Of a stretch of DNA of 64,000 bases, positions 27,370-36,476 are shown one piece after another. The DNA comes from Bog-473 sp036489775. GTDB lineage: Bacteria > Actinomycetota > Acidimicrobiia > Acidimicrobiales > RAAP-2. The stretch's first letter is position 1. The number at the start of each line of letters is the position of its first letter. A model generated the notes under the pieces. It ran no database searches and was not told where the DNA came from. It saw only the letters and a list, made by a program, of their open reading frames with translations. Where the stretch lies: positions 1-64,000 of the forward strand of contig DASXFC010000058.1 in NCBI GenBank assembly GCA_036489775.1. Direction: 5' to 3'. The position numbers were made by a program, and so were the translations under genes.

Positions 27370-30081
27370 CTAAGTGAGGTTGTCGATGGCGGCCATACCC
27401 ACGATGGGGCGATTGAGCTTGAGGCTGCCGGTCGATCCGTAGTAACCGGCGTCGCCGAAGGCGAAGATCCCACCGTCGGACGCCACCAGCCAATACCCGC
27501 CGCCATCTGCGGTCTCGTTCATGGCGACAACGGGTTGGTTCAGATGCGTACCGCCGGTCGATCCGTAATACCCAACGTTGAAGCTGAAGATCCCGCCGTC
27601 ACTGGCCGCCAGCCAGTACCCGTTGCCGTTGGGGTCCGGGGCCATACCGACGATCGGTCGATTGAGTGGAAGTCCGCCGGTCGAGCCGGCAAATCGGGCG
27701 TCCCCGAATGCGAAGACGCCACCATCGGAGGCCACCAGCCAATAACCCCCGCCATCGGCAGTGACAGCCATGCCGACGATGGGTTTGTCCAGACGCAGGC
27801 CGCCGGTCGAGCCATCGAAGTGAGCGTCGCCGAAAGCGAAGATCCCACCATCGGACGCCACCAGCCAGTACCCGCCGCCGTCCGGCGTGGCAGCCATACC
27901 CACGATCGGAGCATTGAGGTGCAGGCTGCCGGTCGAGCCGTAGAAGACGGCATCACCGAAGGCAAAGATTCCGCCATCACTGGCCACCAGCCAGTAGCCC
28001 TGATCATCTGGCGTGGCAGCCATACCCACGATCGGCGCATTGAGGTGCAGGCTGCCGGTGGAGCCATAGAACTTGGCACCTCCAAAGGTAAAGACGCCAC
28101 CATCTGAAGCCACGAGCCAGTAGCCGGGACCGGAGGTTGTCGTGAGGGAGGGCGGGCCGGGGAGCGTGATGACGATGCCCCCGCCGTTAATGCCCACGCC
28201 GACGGCCTGACAGGTCAGGACGCTGGGACATGCGACGCCCATGAGATCCGCCACTTGAGTCGGAACGGCTGCGTTCTCCCACGAAGCTCCGCCGTCCGCG
28301 GTGTCGACGATGGTGGTCCCGCCCACCGCAGTGCAGGTCGTTGATGTGGCGCACGAAACTCCGGCCAGCGAGCCTGTCGCCGGGTCGGATTGCTTAGTCC
28401 AGCTATTCCCTCCATTCGTCGTCGCCACGATGGCGGAACCAACGGCGACGCATGAGCCAGAAGCAACGCAGCTCACGCCAAGAAGGCTGCTAGTTCCCGG
28501 CGGGACGGACTGAGTTGTCCATGTTGCTCCACTGTTGATTGTGGCCACGATGATGGGCGTGCCAGGCGTGTTTGACATCCCAACCGCCTCACAGTCGGCG
28601 GACACCCAACAACTGATTCCCGCAAGGGTGCCCACGGCCGATGGAAGAGTCTCAGCACTCCACGACGCTCCACCATTGGTCGAACTCAAAATCGCCGTGG
28701 CGCCACCGGACCCATCGCCCACCGCATAACAAATTGAGGCCGACGGGCAAGACACTCCGTCCAGTGTTCCGATCCCAGAGGGAATCGTGGCCGGCTGCCA
28801 CGATTCGCCACCGTTCGTCGTGCTTGCAATTGCGGCTACACCAAAAGCGCCGAAGCCGACCGCAACACAAGTCCCTGGTGTCGGACAAAGGGTTGAGTCG
28901 ACCCCCGCCATCCCATTGGGCATCGCCAGTGCTGACCAGGAGTTGCCGTCGTTGGATGTGTCGAGAATCGAACCCCAACCTCCAGCTTGGCAATCGGTGG
29001 GACTTTCACAGTTGACCCCGATAAATCTGCCAGCTCCAGAGGGCAAAGGGCTGCTCTGCCAGGATCCTCCGCCACTAGATGTGTCGATGAGCTGACTTCC
29101 GTCGCCTGCAATGCCGTTGTTGCCAGCCACGACGCAAGTTAGAGATGTACTACATGAGATACCAGTTAGGTCGGAAGGATCCATTGGTGATGCCTGGGAA
29201 GACCAGGAGCTTCCTGCGGTTGCCGTATCGATGATCGAACTGGACAGGTCGGTGCTTGTCCCGACGGCAATGCAGTGATTGCTGTCCGCACAAGAGACGG
29301 AAGTAAGTCGCAAGCCTGCGGGGATCGACGTAGTCGGAGTCCAGGTGGCGAAGTCGGTTGACTCGATGCTGATGTCCGCCCCAACGGCAACACACGTGGT
29401 CGTTTGAATCGCGCAGGAAATCGCCGTCAGGTTCGCATCCGTGGTTGAAGACAGTGCTGTTGTCCAAGTAGAACCATTTGAAGTCTCAACGATCGATGAC
29501 AATGAGTTCACTTCACCTACTGCAACGCACTCCGTTGAAGTAATGCAAGAGACGCCGTCGAGGTTGTCGGTATCCGCCGGCGGTGACTCCGGCATCCAAC
29601 TCGATCCATTGGAAGTGGACACGATGTCTGCGTTGCCTACTGCGAAGCAGTTGGTGGTGTCGGGGCATGTTATGGAGAACCCATCAAACGCTGGGTCACT
29701 TACGGTCCAAGCCGTTCCACCGTCCTTGGTCTCAAGGATTCCGTTCGTGCTTGTTGCGAAGCATGTCTGTGCCGACGCGCAAGAGATGGAAGAGACTCCT
29801 GTGACCCCGGCTGGTATCGCTTGGGTTGTCCAACTTCCGCCCCCATTGTCTGTACCGACAATGGATGAACTCGAGACGCCGTCATTACCAACGGCCTCGC
29901 AGACGTCGGCATTCGCACACGACACTGCCTGCACGCTCGTCAGCGGGGGATAGGAAGCAGTCACCTCCCAGGCCTCGGCGCCGGCAGCCGCCGTGTCATG
30001 AGGTGCTGCCAAGATTCCGCCCAGCACTGAAAGGATCAATACGAAGCCCATGGCGGGCTTGGCTAGGCGGTGCAGCCTCAC
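27370..30081 (-). CDS. Secreted beta-propeller-like protein with GYWLVASDGG repeats
   Basis: A 903-residue exported protein. A short signal peptide (hydrophobic residues 10-33) is followed by about 600 residues of degenerate BNR/YCF48-like units, each with an SCAS-x-CxAVG and a T-x-NGGxSW element, likely forming beta-propellers with paired cysteines. The C-terminal 270 residues hold six tandem repeats of about 42 residues built on GYWLVASDGGIFAFGDA followed by FYGSTG. No membrane anchor is seen. Such repeats are common in actinobacterial and especially acidimicrobial surface proteins; function is unknown. The start is GTG 30081. The repeat region is prone to recombination. Confidence 0.8.
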   Translation of the reverse strand: MRLHRLAKPAMGFVLILSVLGGILAAPHDTAAAGAEAWEVTASYPPLTSVQAVSCANADVCEAVGNDGVSSSSIVGTDNGGGSWTTQAIPAGVTGVSSISCASAQTCFATSTNGILETKDGGTAWTVSDPAFDGFSITCPDTTNCFAVGNADIVSTSNGSSWMPESPPADTDNLDGVSCITSTECVAVGEVNSLSSIVETSNGSTWTTALSSTTDANLTAISCAIQTTTCVAVGADISIESTDFATWTPTTSIPAGLRLTSVSCADSNHCIAVGTSTDLSSSIIDTATAGSSWSSQASPMDPSDLTGISCSTSLTCVVAGNNGIAGDGSQLIDTSSGGGSWQSSPLPSGAGRFIGVNCESPTDCQAGGWGSILDTSNDGNSWSALAMPNGMAGVDSTLCPTPGTCVAVGFGAFGVAAIASTTNGGESWQPATIPSGIGTLDGVSCPSASICYAVGDGSGGATAILSSTNGGASWSAETLPSAVGTLAGISCWVSADCEAVGMSNTPGTPIIVATINSGATWTTQSVPPGTSSLLGVSCVASGSCVAVGSAIVATTNGGNSWTKQSDPATGSLAGVSCATSTTCTAVGGTTIVDTADGGASWENAAVPTQVADLMGVACPSVLTCQAVGVGINGGGIVITLPGPPSLTTTSGPGYWLVASDGGVFTFGGAKFYGSTGSLHLNAPIVGMAATPDDQGYWLVASDGGIFAFGDAVFYGSTGSLHLNAPIVGMAATPDGGGYWLVASDGGIFAFGDAHFDGSTGGLRLDKPIVGMAVTADGGGYWLVASDGGVFAFGDARFAGSTGGLPLNRPIVGMAPDPNGNGYWLAASDGGIFSFNVGYYGSTGGTHLNQPVVAMNETADGGGYWLVASDGGIFAFGDAGYYGSTGSLKLNRPIVGMAAIDNLT
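27375..28140 (-). repeat. Six tandem ~126-base repeats (GYWLVASDGG units)
   Basis: The 3' part of the secreted protein gene contains six in-frame units of about 126 bases. The two units encoding SLHLNAPIVGMAATPD are almost identical, while the fifth is shortened by one residue and reads SFNVGYYGSTG. The pattern fits repeated unit duplication. Confidence 0.85.
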
Positions 30082-30141
30082 CGTCGCCTCATACCCATTG
30101 CCGCCTGAATCAAGCGGTGGAGCGACCGCCGAAGTGCGTCC

Positions 30142-31092
30142 TCAGAGCTGGATGGCGTTTGGTGGGGTTCTACCAGCCAGAACGTCGCAGATCCCTTGGC
30201 AGGCCAGCCGGGCCATTCGGGTGCGCGTGTCGATGGTGGCGCTGCCGACATGAGGGAGCAAGGTGATCCTAGGGGCACTCTGAAGTCGGGGATTCACGAT
30301 TGGTTCCCCGTCGAAGACGTCGAGACCAGCGGCGTAGATGGTGCCGGCTTCCAGAGCATCCACCAATGCGTCTTCGTCCAGGACCGGTCCCCGGGCCGTG
30401 TTGACCAAGACGGCGGTGGTCTTCATCAGCTTGAGTTCCTTAGCCCCGATCAGGTGATGGGTGGAATCGCTGAGTGGCACGTGGAGGCTGACGATGTCGG
30501 AGCGTCCGAGCAGTGCCTCGAGTGAGTCCACGTAGCCGGGCTCCCCAGTGTCATGGCGTGCGAAGTGGAGGATCTCCATGTCAAACCCCTGAGCGCGCCG
30601 GGCCACGGCCTGGGCGATCCGTCCGTATCCGACGAGGCCCAGTGTCGTGCCGTGGACGTCGCGGGCCAGGTCAGTGGCGAAGCCCCACCCTTGCCACCTG
30701 CCTTGGCGCAGTTGTGCCTCGGCGTCTGTGGCGAGGCGCGACGCCTCCAGGATCAGTAGGAAGGTGAGATCGGCCGTCGTGTCGTCGAGCACTCCGGGGG
30801 TGTTGCAGACAGTGATGCCGAGCTTGGTCGCGGCCGTGACGTCGATGTTGTCGAAACCGACCGCGGCCGTTCCAACCACTTTGAGTCGGCCCCCGTGCCC
30901 AGCAGCCAGGACCCGCTCGTCGATCCGGTCCGTTAGGAGACAGAGCAAACCGTCGCAATCTGCCGCGGCGGCCTCGAGTTCATTCGCCGTGAACGGGATG
31001 TCCTCTTCCCGGATGACGATCTCGTGGCCGGCTTCGAGCAGGGGGTCAAGGCCACCAGGGGTGAGGTGGCGAGTGACGATGATTCGCCCCAC
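30142..31092 (-). CDS. D-2-hydroxyacid dehydrogenase
   Basis: A 316-residue NAD(P)-dependent dehydrogenase of the glyoxylate/hydroxypyruvate reductase type. It has a Rossmann LGLVGYGRIAQAVA, catalytic arginine in NTARGPVLDE, glutamate in DVFDGEPIVN and histidine in LLPHVGSAT. It should reduce a 2-oxoacid. Its GTG start directly follows the cupin stop codon with no gap, so the two are translationally coupled. Confidence 0.9.
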   Translation of the reverse strand: MGRIIVTRHLTPGGLDPLLEAGHEIVIREEDIPFTANELEAAAADCDGLLCLLTDRIDERVLAAGHGGRLKVVGTAAVGFDNIDVTAATKLGITVCNTPGVLDDTTADLTFLLILEASRLATDAEAQLRQGRWQGWGFATDLARDVHGTTLGLVGYGRIAQAVARRAQGFDMEILHFARHDTGEPGYVDSLEALLGRSDIVSLHVPLSDSTHHLIGAKELKLMKTTAVLVNTARGPVLDEDALVDALEAGTIYAAGLDVFDGEPIVNPRLQSAPRITLLPHVGSATIDTRTRMARLACQGICDVLAGRTPPNAIQL

Positions 31093-31476
31093 TCAGTGGG
31101 TCGTGTAGTTGATGGCTCCAGCGCCCTTGACGCCGATGGCGAAGCAGAAGCAGTGGATCGGGGCGTGTTCAGTCGTCGGACGGAGCGAGTGGACCTTGTC
31201 CGGCGGGATGTACACCAGGTCACCCTGTTGGATCGGGCGGTCTTCCCCGTCAATGGTCATGATCCCGCGGCCGTTCATCACGTAATAGAACTCGTGGGTG
31301 GGGTGCGAATGGGGATCGACCAGCCCGCCTCCCGGCACTTCGAACTCGTTGACGAGCTCCAGGTAGCCGCCATCGGTGATGTCCTTGAACTCCCGGGACT
31401 CGATCATCCACCAGACCGGTACGGTGCCGTTGTGCTCGACAATCGGTGCCTTGTCCTCGATGCTGCGGACATCCAT
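31093..31476 (-). CDS. Cupin domain-containing protein
   Basis: A 127-residue single-domain cupin. The two motifs, PHSHPTHEFYYVMNGRG and GDLVYIPPDKVHS, supply the usual metal ligands (H, H, E, H), so metal binding is expected. The start is ATG 31476 with AGAGAGG upstream; a GTG three codons earlier is possible. It precedes a 2-hydroxyacid dehydrogenase and is divergent from the AllA-like operon, with operator site D between them. Confidence 0.87.
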   Translation of the reverse strand: MDVRSIEDKAPIVEHNGTVPVWWMIESREFKDITDGGYLELVNEFEVPGGGLVDPHSHPTHEFYYVMNGRGIMTIDGEDRPIQQGDLVYIPPDKVHSLRPTTEHAPIHCFCFAIGVKGAGAINYTTH

Positions 31477-31503
31477 CCGGGCCACCTCTCTCGCTTCTCT
31501 AGA

Positions 31504-31519
31504 CTGACTTTGGTGTCAG
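31504..31519. promoter_or_regulatory. TetR-type operator, site D
   Basis: The sequence CTGAC-TTTGGT-GTCAG is a perfect match to the shared palindrome arms. It lies in the 99-base gap between the divergent cupin (start 31476, minus) and AllA-like (start 31576, plus) transcription units. Confidence 0.65.
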
Positions 31520-31575
31520 GTTAGATCGCGCCGCTTCCTGAGCGCACGGTGGGATCGGCGAACAACGAGGTAAGT

Positions 31576-32079
31576 GTGTCTGCATCGCGACGAGTCATCG
31601 GCCCCGAGCCACTGTCCGAGAGCGCCTGGGCGCCCTTCGGATGGCTACCCCTCCCGGACAGTGACCCCCGGGACGGCGATCAAACCATGAACTTCGCCTG
31701 GAGCGACCCGCACATCAACATCATCGGGCACGCTCGAAACGAAGTGCCGGCGACCGAGGGCGGGCTCCTCTGCGAAATGTTGTACCGACACGAGACGCAC
31801 ACCCAGTCGGTGATGTCCCTGGATGTGCCGGCCGTGATCGCGGTGGCACCAGGCACCGTCGACTTCTCCAAGCCCGAGGATGTCGAAAGCATTCGGGCCT
31901 TCCGGCTTGAGCCACTCGAGGCACTGGTCCTCAACCGAGGGACCTGGCACTGGGGCCCGTATCCCACGGAGGCCGCTGAGGTCCGGCTGTTCAATGTCCA
32001 GGGCCTTCGCTACGCCGAGGACAACGTCTCCGTTGACCTGGCCGGACGCGGCATGGATGTAGAAGTGGCGTTGGCCTGA
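31576..32079 (+). CDS. Ureidoglycolate lyase (AllA)-like protein
   Basis: A 167-residue cupin-like protein resembling the AllA family in PEPLSESAWAPFGWLP and in the RHETHTQSVMSLD and LNRGTWHWGPYP segments that line the AllA barrel. No other allantoin gene is nearby, and the gene is coupled to a thioesterase and an SDR, so ureidoglycolate may not be the substrate. The start GTG 31576 has GAGG five bases upstream. It shares one base with the thioesterase start (TGATG). Confidence 0.7.
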   Translation: MSASRRVIGPEPLSESAWAPFGWLPLPDSDPRDGDQTMNFAWSDPHINIIGHARNEVPATEGGLLCEMLYRHETHTQSVMSLDVPAVIAVAPGTVDFSKPEDVESIRAFRLEPLEALVLNRGTWHWGPYPTEAAEVRLFNVQGLRYAEDNVSVDLAGRGMDVEVALA

Positions 32080-33008
32080 TGGAAGTTGACGAGTTCGAGT
32101 TCGGGCAGGGATCGGTTGCGGAACTTATCGAGGCGATTCGGGCCATCCGCATCGACGCTGATCCCGGCGGCCAAGACTGCTTTGAGACAAAGAGCCCCGA
32201 TTGGTGGCCGGGCGGTCGCACCTTCGGGGGCATGGTCGTCGCGCAAGGCCTCAATGCCGCGATCCAAACCGTGCCCGACGGTGTCGACCTGCATTCGCTG
32301 CACGCCTACTTCATGCGACCGACCCCACCCGGTATCCCTTCCCGTCATCAGGTCGAGCGGCTTCGCGACGGCCGGTCCTTCTCCACCCGCCAGGTGACGT
32401 CGGAGGTGGAGGGCAAGCCCACCTTCCGGATGATGTGCCAGTTCCACGCACCAGAAGAAGGGGAGGAGTACCAGCTGTCGATGGCTGGACTCAATGCCCC
32501 GATCGGCGACGCCCGCCACGGGTTTGGGTTCCCCTTCGAGATGGAGGAGTTGGGGCCGACCGAGCGCCGGGCTGACGGGACCTATCGCTCCACCAGGCGT
32601 CTCTGGTTCCGGGCCGGTGGACAATTGGATGACGATCCGAGACTTCATGCCTGCCTGTTGGCCTATGTCTCGGACATGACGGGCGCCGCTTTTCGACCCC
32701 TGAGCCTGGGCAGCTGGGGCACCCATACCGACGCCAGTCTTGACCATTCGCTCTGGTTCCACCGCCCCTACCGGGCTGACCGTTGGACCCTCTACGAGCT
32801 GGAGGCGGTTGTAAACGCCGGCGGGCGAGCCACCGTGCGCGGCACCATGCACGGTGAGGACGGCACGCTACACACCACCATGGCGCAGGAACTGCTGATC
32901 CGGAAGCTCGATGTACCCCTGATCTTCGACGAACCGGCCTGGCTCGAGCGTCAGCGCAAACGCCTCAACGAAGGCGGGCAGGAGGAGAGCACCGATGGGA
33001 CTGCTTGA
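32079..33008 (+). CDS. Acyl-CoA thioesterase II (TesB family)
   Basis: A 309-residue double-hotdog thioesterase. WPGGRTFGGMVVAQGLNAA and LHSLHAYFMRPTPPG are typical of the first hotdog, and ASLDHSLWFHRPYRADRW of the second, where the catalytic aspartate lies. It hydrolyses acyl-CoA to free acid and CoA, probably adjusting CoA-ester pools in the regulon. The start overlaps the AllA-like stop and the end overlaps the SDR gene by 14 bases. Confidence 0.9.
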   Translation: MEVDEFEFGQGSVAELIEAIRAIRIDADPGGQDCFETKSPDWWPGGRTFGGMVVAQGLNAAIQTVPDGVDLHSLHAYFMRPTPPGIPSRHQVERLRDGRSFSTRQVTSEVEGKPTFRMMCQFHAPEEGEEYQLSMAGLNAPIGDARHGFGFPFEMEELGPTERRADGTYRSTRRLWFRAGGQLDDDPRLHACLLAYVSDMTGAAFRPLSLGSWGTHTDASLDHSLWFHRPYRADRWTLYELEAVVNAGGRATVRGTMHGEDGTLHTTMAQELLIRKLDVPLIFDEPAWLERQRKRLNEGGQEESTDGTA

Positions 33009-33783
33009 GGGTCGCACTGCCATTGTCACCGGGGGAGGTTCTGGCATCGGGCGGGCCACAAGCCGGCGCATGAGCGAGGAGGGGGCCCGGGTGGCTGTGC
33101 TCGACCTCGATGCCGCCTCGGCCAAGACGGTGGCCGACGAGATCGGCGGGATCGGCTTCGGGGTCGACGTCTGCGATGTCGATGCAGTCCAGGACGTCTT
33201 CGATGCGGCGGTCAAAGAACTCGGCGGTCTGTCGCTCCTCTACAACAACGCCGGCACGTCAGCCTTCGGCAAACTCCACGAGATTGATGCGGGGGAGTGG
33301 AACCGCGTGCTGGGGGTCAACCTCACCGGTGTCTTCGCAGGTTTCAGGGCCGCCGTGCCCCACATGCTGGCCGGCGGTGGCGGTGCCATCGTCAGCACGG
33401 CGTCGATCAGCGGGACTCGTCCGGCGGCCGGCGAAGGTCCCTACGCGGCCAGCAAAGCGGCAGTGGCCGCGCTCACTGCGACGGCGGCACTGGAGTACGC
33501 CCCCGCCATCCGGGTCAATGCGGTATCGCCGGGCATGATCCGGACGTCCATGACCGCACCGATGTTCGAGTTCATGCCGGGTCAGGAAGAACGCTTCGAG
33601 ACGGGAACTCCGGCGGGGCGAGTTGGAGAGCCCGAGGACATCGCCGATGTAGTCGTGTTCTTGTGCTCGGATCTGGCCCGGTTCATTACCGGTCAGAATC
33701 TGGTGGTCGACGGCGGACTGACCCTGCACGGGTCCGGCGTCGACGGCATCTACGACTTGGTGTTTCCCCGCTCGTCTTCCTGA
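32995..33783 (+). CDS. SDR family oxidoreductase
   Basis: A 262-residue classical short-chain dehydrogenase: TGGGSGIG (12-19), NNAG (84-87), serine in STASISG, Y150-x3-K154, and a C-terminal ITGQNLVVDGGLTLHG. The conserved aspartate after the second strand (VLDLD) suggests NAD preference. The substrate is unknown; location with a thioesterase suggests acyl or hydroxyacyl compounds. The start is ATG 32995 within the thioesterase gene, after GGAGGAGAG. Confidence 0.9.
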   Translation: MGLLEGRTAIVTGGGSGIGRATSRRMSEEGARVAVLDLDAASAKTVADEIGGIGFGVDVCDVDAVQDVFDAAVKELGGLSLLYNNAGTSAFGKLHEIDAGEWNRVLGVNLTGVFAGFRAAVPHMLAGGGGAIVSTASISGTRPAAGEGPYAASKAAVAALTATAALEYAPAIRVNAVSPGMIRTSMTAPMFEFMPGQEERFETGTPAGRVGEPEDIADVVVFLCSDLARFITGQNLVVDGGLTLHGSGVDGIYDLVFPRSSS

Positions 33784-33785
33784 AC

Positions 33786-34535
33786 TCAGGCGTTGGTGTC
33801 GTACAGGGCCCGGTAGATCATCGTCGTCAAGGTGTCGATGGCGGCGGCGTCCACCGGTTGACCCACGAAGTCGCGCAAATAGTGGAAGCGATCGAGCATG
33901 GCGAGAGTGGCCATGCCGGCCGCATCGGAATCGATGATGTGGCCAGAGGTGTCGGGGCTGATTTGCCTGGCCAGCGCGGTGGACATGGTGGTGAAGGTCT
34001 GGCGGATGGCGTCGATCAAATCGGGATCGACGGTGGCCAGATCGGTCCACACTCTGAAGAGTGGCGCGTAGCGCAACCACAGGGCGGAATACGCCCGCAC
34101 CCATCCGTGGACGTCGTCCCATTGCGGGTGGCCACCTTGCTCAGGGAAAGAGGTCAAGGCGTCGTAGAGGCCCTGTCCTTCGGCGGAGGCTTCGGCCACC
34201 AGCGCCCGCAGCAGGTCCTCCTTGTTGGAGAAGTAGAGATAGAAAGTCCCGTGCGAGGTCTTGGCGATCTCCACCACGTCGTTGACCCGGGTGGCGTGGT
34301 AGCCCCGCTTGTCGAAGGCGATCATGGCTGCATCGAGGAGCTTGCGCATGGTGCGACGTCCCTGGCTGCGCAGCACTCGCTTGGCCGCGGGAGCGCCGAC
34401 GGCGTCGGCTTCGCCGGGAACGGACAGCCCCTCGATGCGGGGCCGGGGCTTGATGGTCGAAGTGGCTCGGGCCGGCACTCGCTTGGCGGCGTCGGGTGCG
34501 GTCACCGGGTCACGCTGGACTCGCGGCGATCCCAT
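33786..34535 (-). CDS. TetR family regulator, candidate master of the CTGAC-N6-GTCAG regulon
   Basis: A 249-residue TetR-type repressor. A basic, probably disordered 55-residue extension precedes the helix-turn-helix (60-106, including VVEIAKTSHGTFYLYFSNKEDLL); the remaining helical domain would bind a ligand, plausibly an acyl-CoA. The start is ATG 34535. The best palindrome of the window (site E) lies about 40 bases upstream, which suggests autoregulation. It is divergent from the CoA-transferase/ABC importer operon and convergent with the SDR gene two bases away. Confidence 0.87.
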   Translation of the reverse strand: MGSPRVQRDPVTAPDAAKRVPARATSTIKPRPRIEGLSVPGEADAVGAPAAKRVLRSQGRRTMRKLLDAAMIAFDKRGYHATRVNDVVEIAKTSHGTFYLYFSNKEDLLRALVAEASAEGQGLYDALTSFPEQGGHPQWDDVHGWVRAYSALWLRYAPLFRVWTDLATVDPDLIDAIRQTFTTMSTALARQISPDTSGHIIDSDAAGMATLAMLDRFHYLRDFVGQPVDAAAIDTLTTMIYRALYDTNA

Positions 34536-34575
34536 GCCCGGTGGATGGTAGTGCTCAGGGGTGGTCCGAATGGAT

Positions 34576-34597
34576 AACCTGACACGATGGTCAGGTT
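34576..34597. promoter_or_regulatory. TetR-type operator, site E
   Basis: This is the longest copy of the shared palindrome: arms AACCTGAC and GTCAGGTT around ACGATG, eight matched bases per arm. It lies between the TetR gene and the CoA-transferase/ABC importer operon and could control both. Confidence 0.75.
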
Positions 34598-34674
34598 TTG
34601 GCGGGTTGCGAAATGAGCTTTGAACAGGGCATTTCCCCGTATTTCCCAGCAAGGTCTCAGCAAGGGTGAGCGAC

Positions 34675-36366
34675 ATGGGGGGTACGGAGGGGGGCCCTTC
34701 ATTCACCTCGCTGGCTGAGGCCATCGAGGCCAACGTCCGGCCTGGGGACAGCGTCCACCTGATGTTGGGCCACAGCCGTTGGACGGCGGGGGCACGCGAG
34801 TTGGCTCGTCAGTTCTGGGGGACCGATCCTGGTTTCACCTTGATCATGACCAGCTTGGGGGCGCTCAGCGCCTTCTTCTTCCGGGGTGGTTTGGTCAAGA
34901 AAGTCATCACGACTTACTCGGGCAACAGCTTCCCGACGTACACCCCGAACCCCATCTTCCGGGAGGCCTACGAGTCGGGCCGGGTGGAGGTCGAGCACTG
35001 GTCCATCCTCACGCTCTCGCAGCGGCTCGAGGCGGGTGCTCGGGGCTTGCCGGCCATGGTCACTGGTTCGCTGGTCGGGTCCTCCATGGCGGAGAACGTT
35101 GCCTTCAGCGAGGTCGATTCCCCCTTCGGTCGGATCGGCCTGCTGGCGCCGCTGGTGCCCGATGTGTCGCTGGTGCACGCGGCGCTGGCTGATCGCGACG
35201 GCAACCTCGTCTTCTCCGAGCCGTTGCTCGACGGGGTGTGGGGTGCCCTGGCCGCCCGGCGGGGCGTGATCGCCACGGTCGAGAAGGTGGTCGATGACCT
35301 GAGCGGACTCGGCCACCGGGTCAAGGTGCCCGGACACCGGGTGCTGGCCGTGGTCGAAGCTCCCTTCGGAGCGCATCCGGGCGGCCTCTACGCGCCAGGG
35401 CTGCCCGTATCGAGCTACGGCGAGGACATCGCGTACTGGAACCAGGCCGCCGAGGCCGCAACCAAGAACGACTTCGACGCGTTCGCCGACGAGTGGCTCT
35501 TCGGCCCGACGACGCATGAGCAGTATCTCGACAAAGTCGGTGCCGACCGTCTCAGCTGGCTCGAGGCCCGGTCGAACCCACTGTCATGGAAGGACGACGA
35601 CGCGGCCACCCCGGTCTCGGAGGATCCGGTGGTTTCGGCCTGGGAGCAGGCGGCCGCCTTGGGTGCCCGCGAGGTGGCGCGGGTGGTCGATCAGGTGCAG
35701 GCCGACGCCGTCTTGGCGGGTGCGGGTGTCGCCAACCTGGCGGCCTGGGTGGCGGTTGAGCGGGCTCGGGCCGCGGGGGGCCGGGTACAGCTCACCGCGG
35801 AGCTCGGCTTGTGGAGCTACCACCCGACGCCGGCCGATCCCTACATCTTCAACCAGCGCGTCTTCCCCGCAACGCCCTATCTCTCCGACGCATCCACGGT
35901 GCTGGGCATGGTCATCGGCGGGCCAGGGACCCGAACGATCGGCTGTCTCGGGGCGGCCGAAGTCGACCAGGAGGGCTCACTTAATTCGACCCTGCTGCCC
36001 GGAGGACGGTTCCTGGTCGGTTCCGGTGGCGCCAACGACGTGGCCAGCCGGGCCGACGCCTGCGTCGTGGTCACACTGGCCCGGCCCGAGAGACTCCCGG
36101 CCCGGGCCGCCTATGTGACTTCGCCCGGACGCAATGTGGTCAGCGTGGTGACGAACAAGGGCATTCTCCGTCGCCAGGACGGTGTACTCCGCATCGCCGC
36201 GGTGCCGGCCGGCGAGGGGTCGCTCGACGACCGGGTGCGCCAGTTCATCGCGGCGTGCGGTTACGAGCCGGAGGTGGCCCGGGAGGTGGAGGATCTGGCG
36301 GCCGTGACGGCCGACGAGGTCCGTGACCTGCGTGTGTTCGATCGGGAACGACTCTTCTTGACATGA
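34675..36366 (+). CDS. Fused two-domain CoA-transferase (IpdAB/glutaconate CoA-transferase type)
   Basis: A 563-residue protein that joins both halves of a class I CoA-transferase. The alpha-like half (about 1-290) has VHLMLGHSRWTAGA and FSEVDSPFG; the beta-like half (about 315-555) has ADAVLAGAGVANLAAWVA, LTAELGLWSYHP and GAAEVDQEGSLNST. In the related mycobacterial IpdA/IpdB pair the activity is ring hydrolysis of a steroid-derived CoA ester, so either CoA transfer or hydrolysis is possible. The start ATG 34675 has AAGGG upstream; GTG 34666 is an alternative. It leads the ABC importer operon. Confidence 0.82.
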   Translation: MGGTEGGPSFTSLAEAIEANVRPGDSVHLMLGHSRWTAGARELARQFWGTDPGFTLIMTSLGALSAFFFRGGLVKKVITTYSGNSFPTYTPNPIFREAYESGRVEVEHWSILTLSQRLEAGARGLPAMVTGSLVGSSMAENVAFSEVDSPFGRIGLLAPLVPDVSLVHAALADRDGNLVFSEPLLDGVWGALAARRGVIATVEKVVDDLSGLGHRVKVPGHRVLAVVEAPFGAHPGGLYAPGLPVSSYGEDIAYWNQAAEAATKNDFDAFADEWLFGPTTHEQYLDKVGADRLSWLEARSNPLSWKDDDAATPVSEDPVVSAWEQAAALGAREVARVVDQVQADAVLAGAGVANLAAWVAVERARAAGGRVQLTAELGLWSYHPTPADPYIFNQRVFPATPYLSDASTVLGMVIGGPGTRTIGCLGAAEVDQEGSLNSTLLPGGRFLVGSGGANDVASRADACVVVTLARPERLPARAAYVTSPGRNVVSVVTNKGILRRQDGVLRIAAVPAGEGSLDDRVRQFIAACGYEPEVAREVEDLAAVTADEVRDLRVFDRERLFLT

Positions 36367-36476
36367 AAAATGGAGACCGATCAGAGCAACCGAACAACCG
36401 ATTGGCAGAAGGCAGTACCGCTACAGTGACCAGCATCCCCGGGGGGGATGCCACAAGCCAAATGACTGGGGTAGGC

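Noticed and set aside
31576..32079. Naming the gene allA (allantoin pathway)
   Set aside because: No other allantoin or purine catabolism gene is nearby; it is coupled to a thioesterase and an SDR, so only family membership is claimed.
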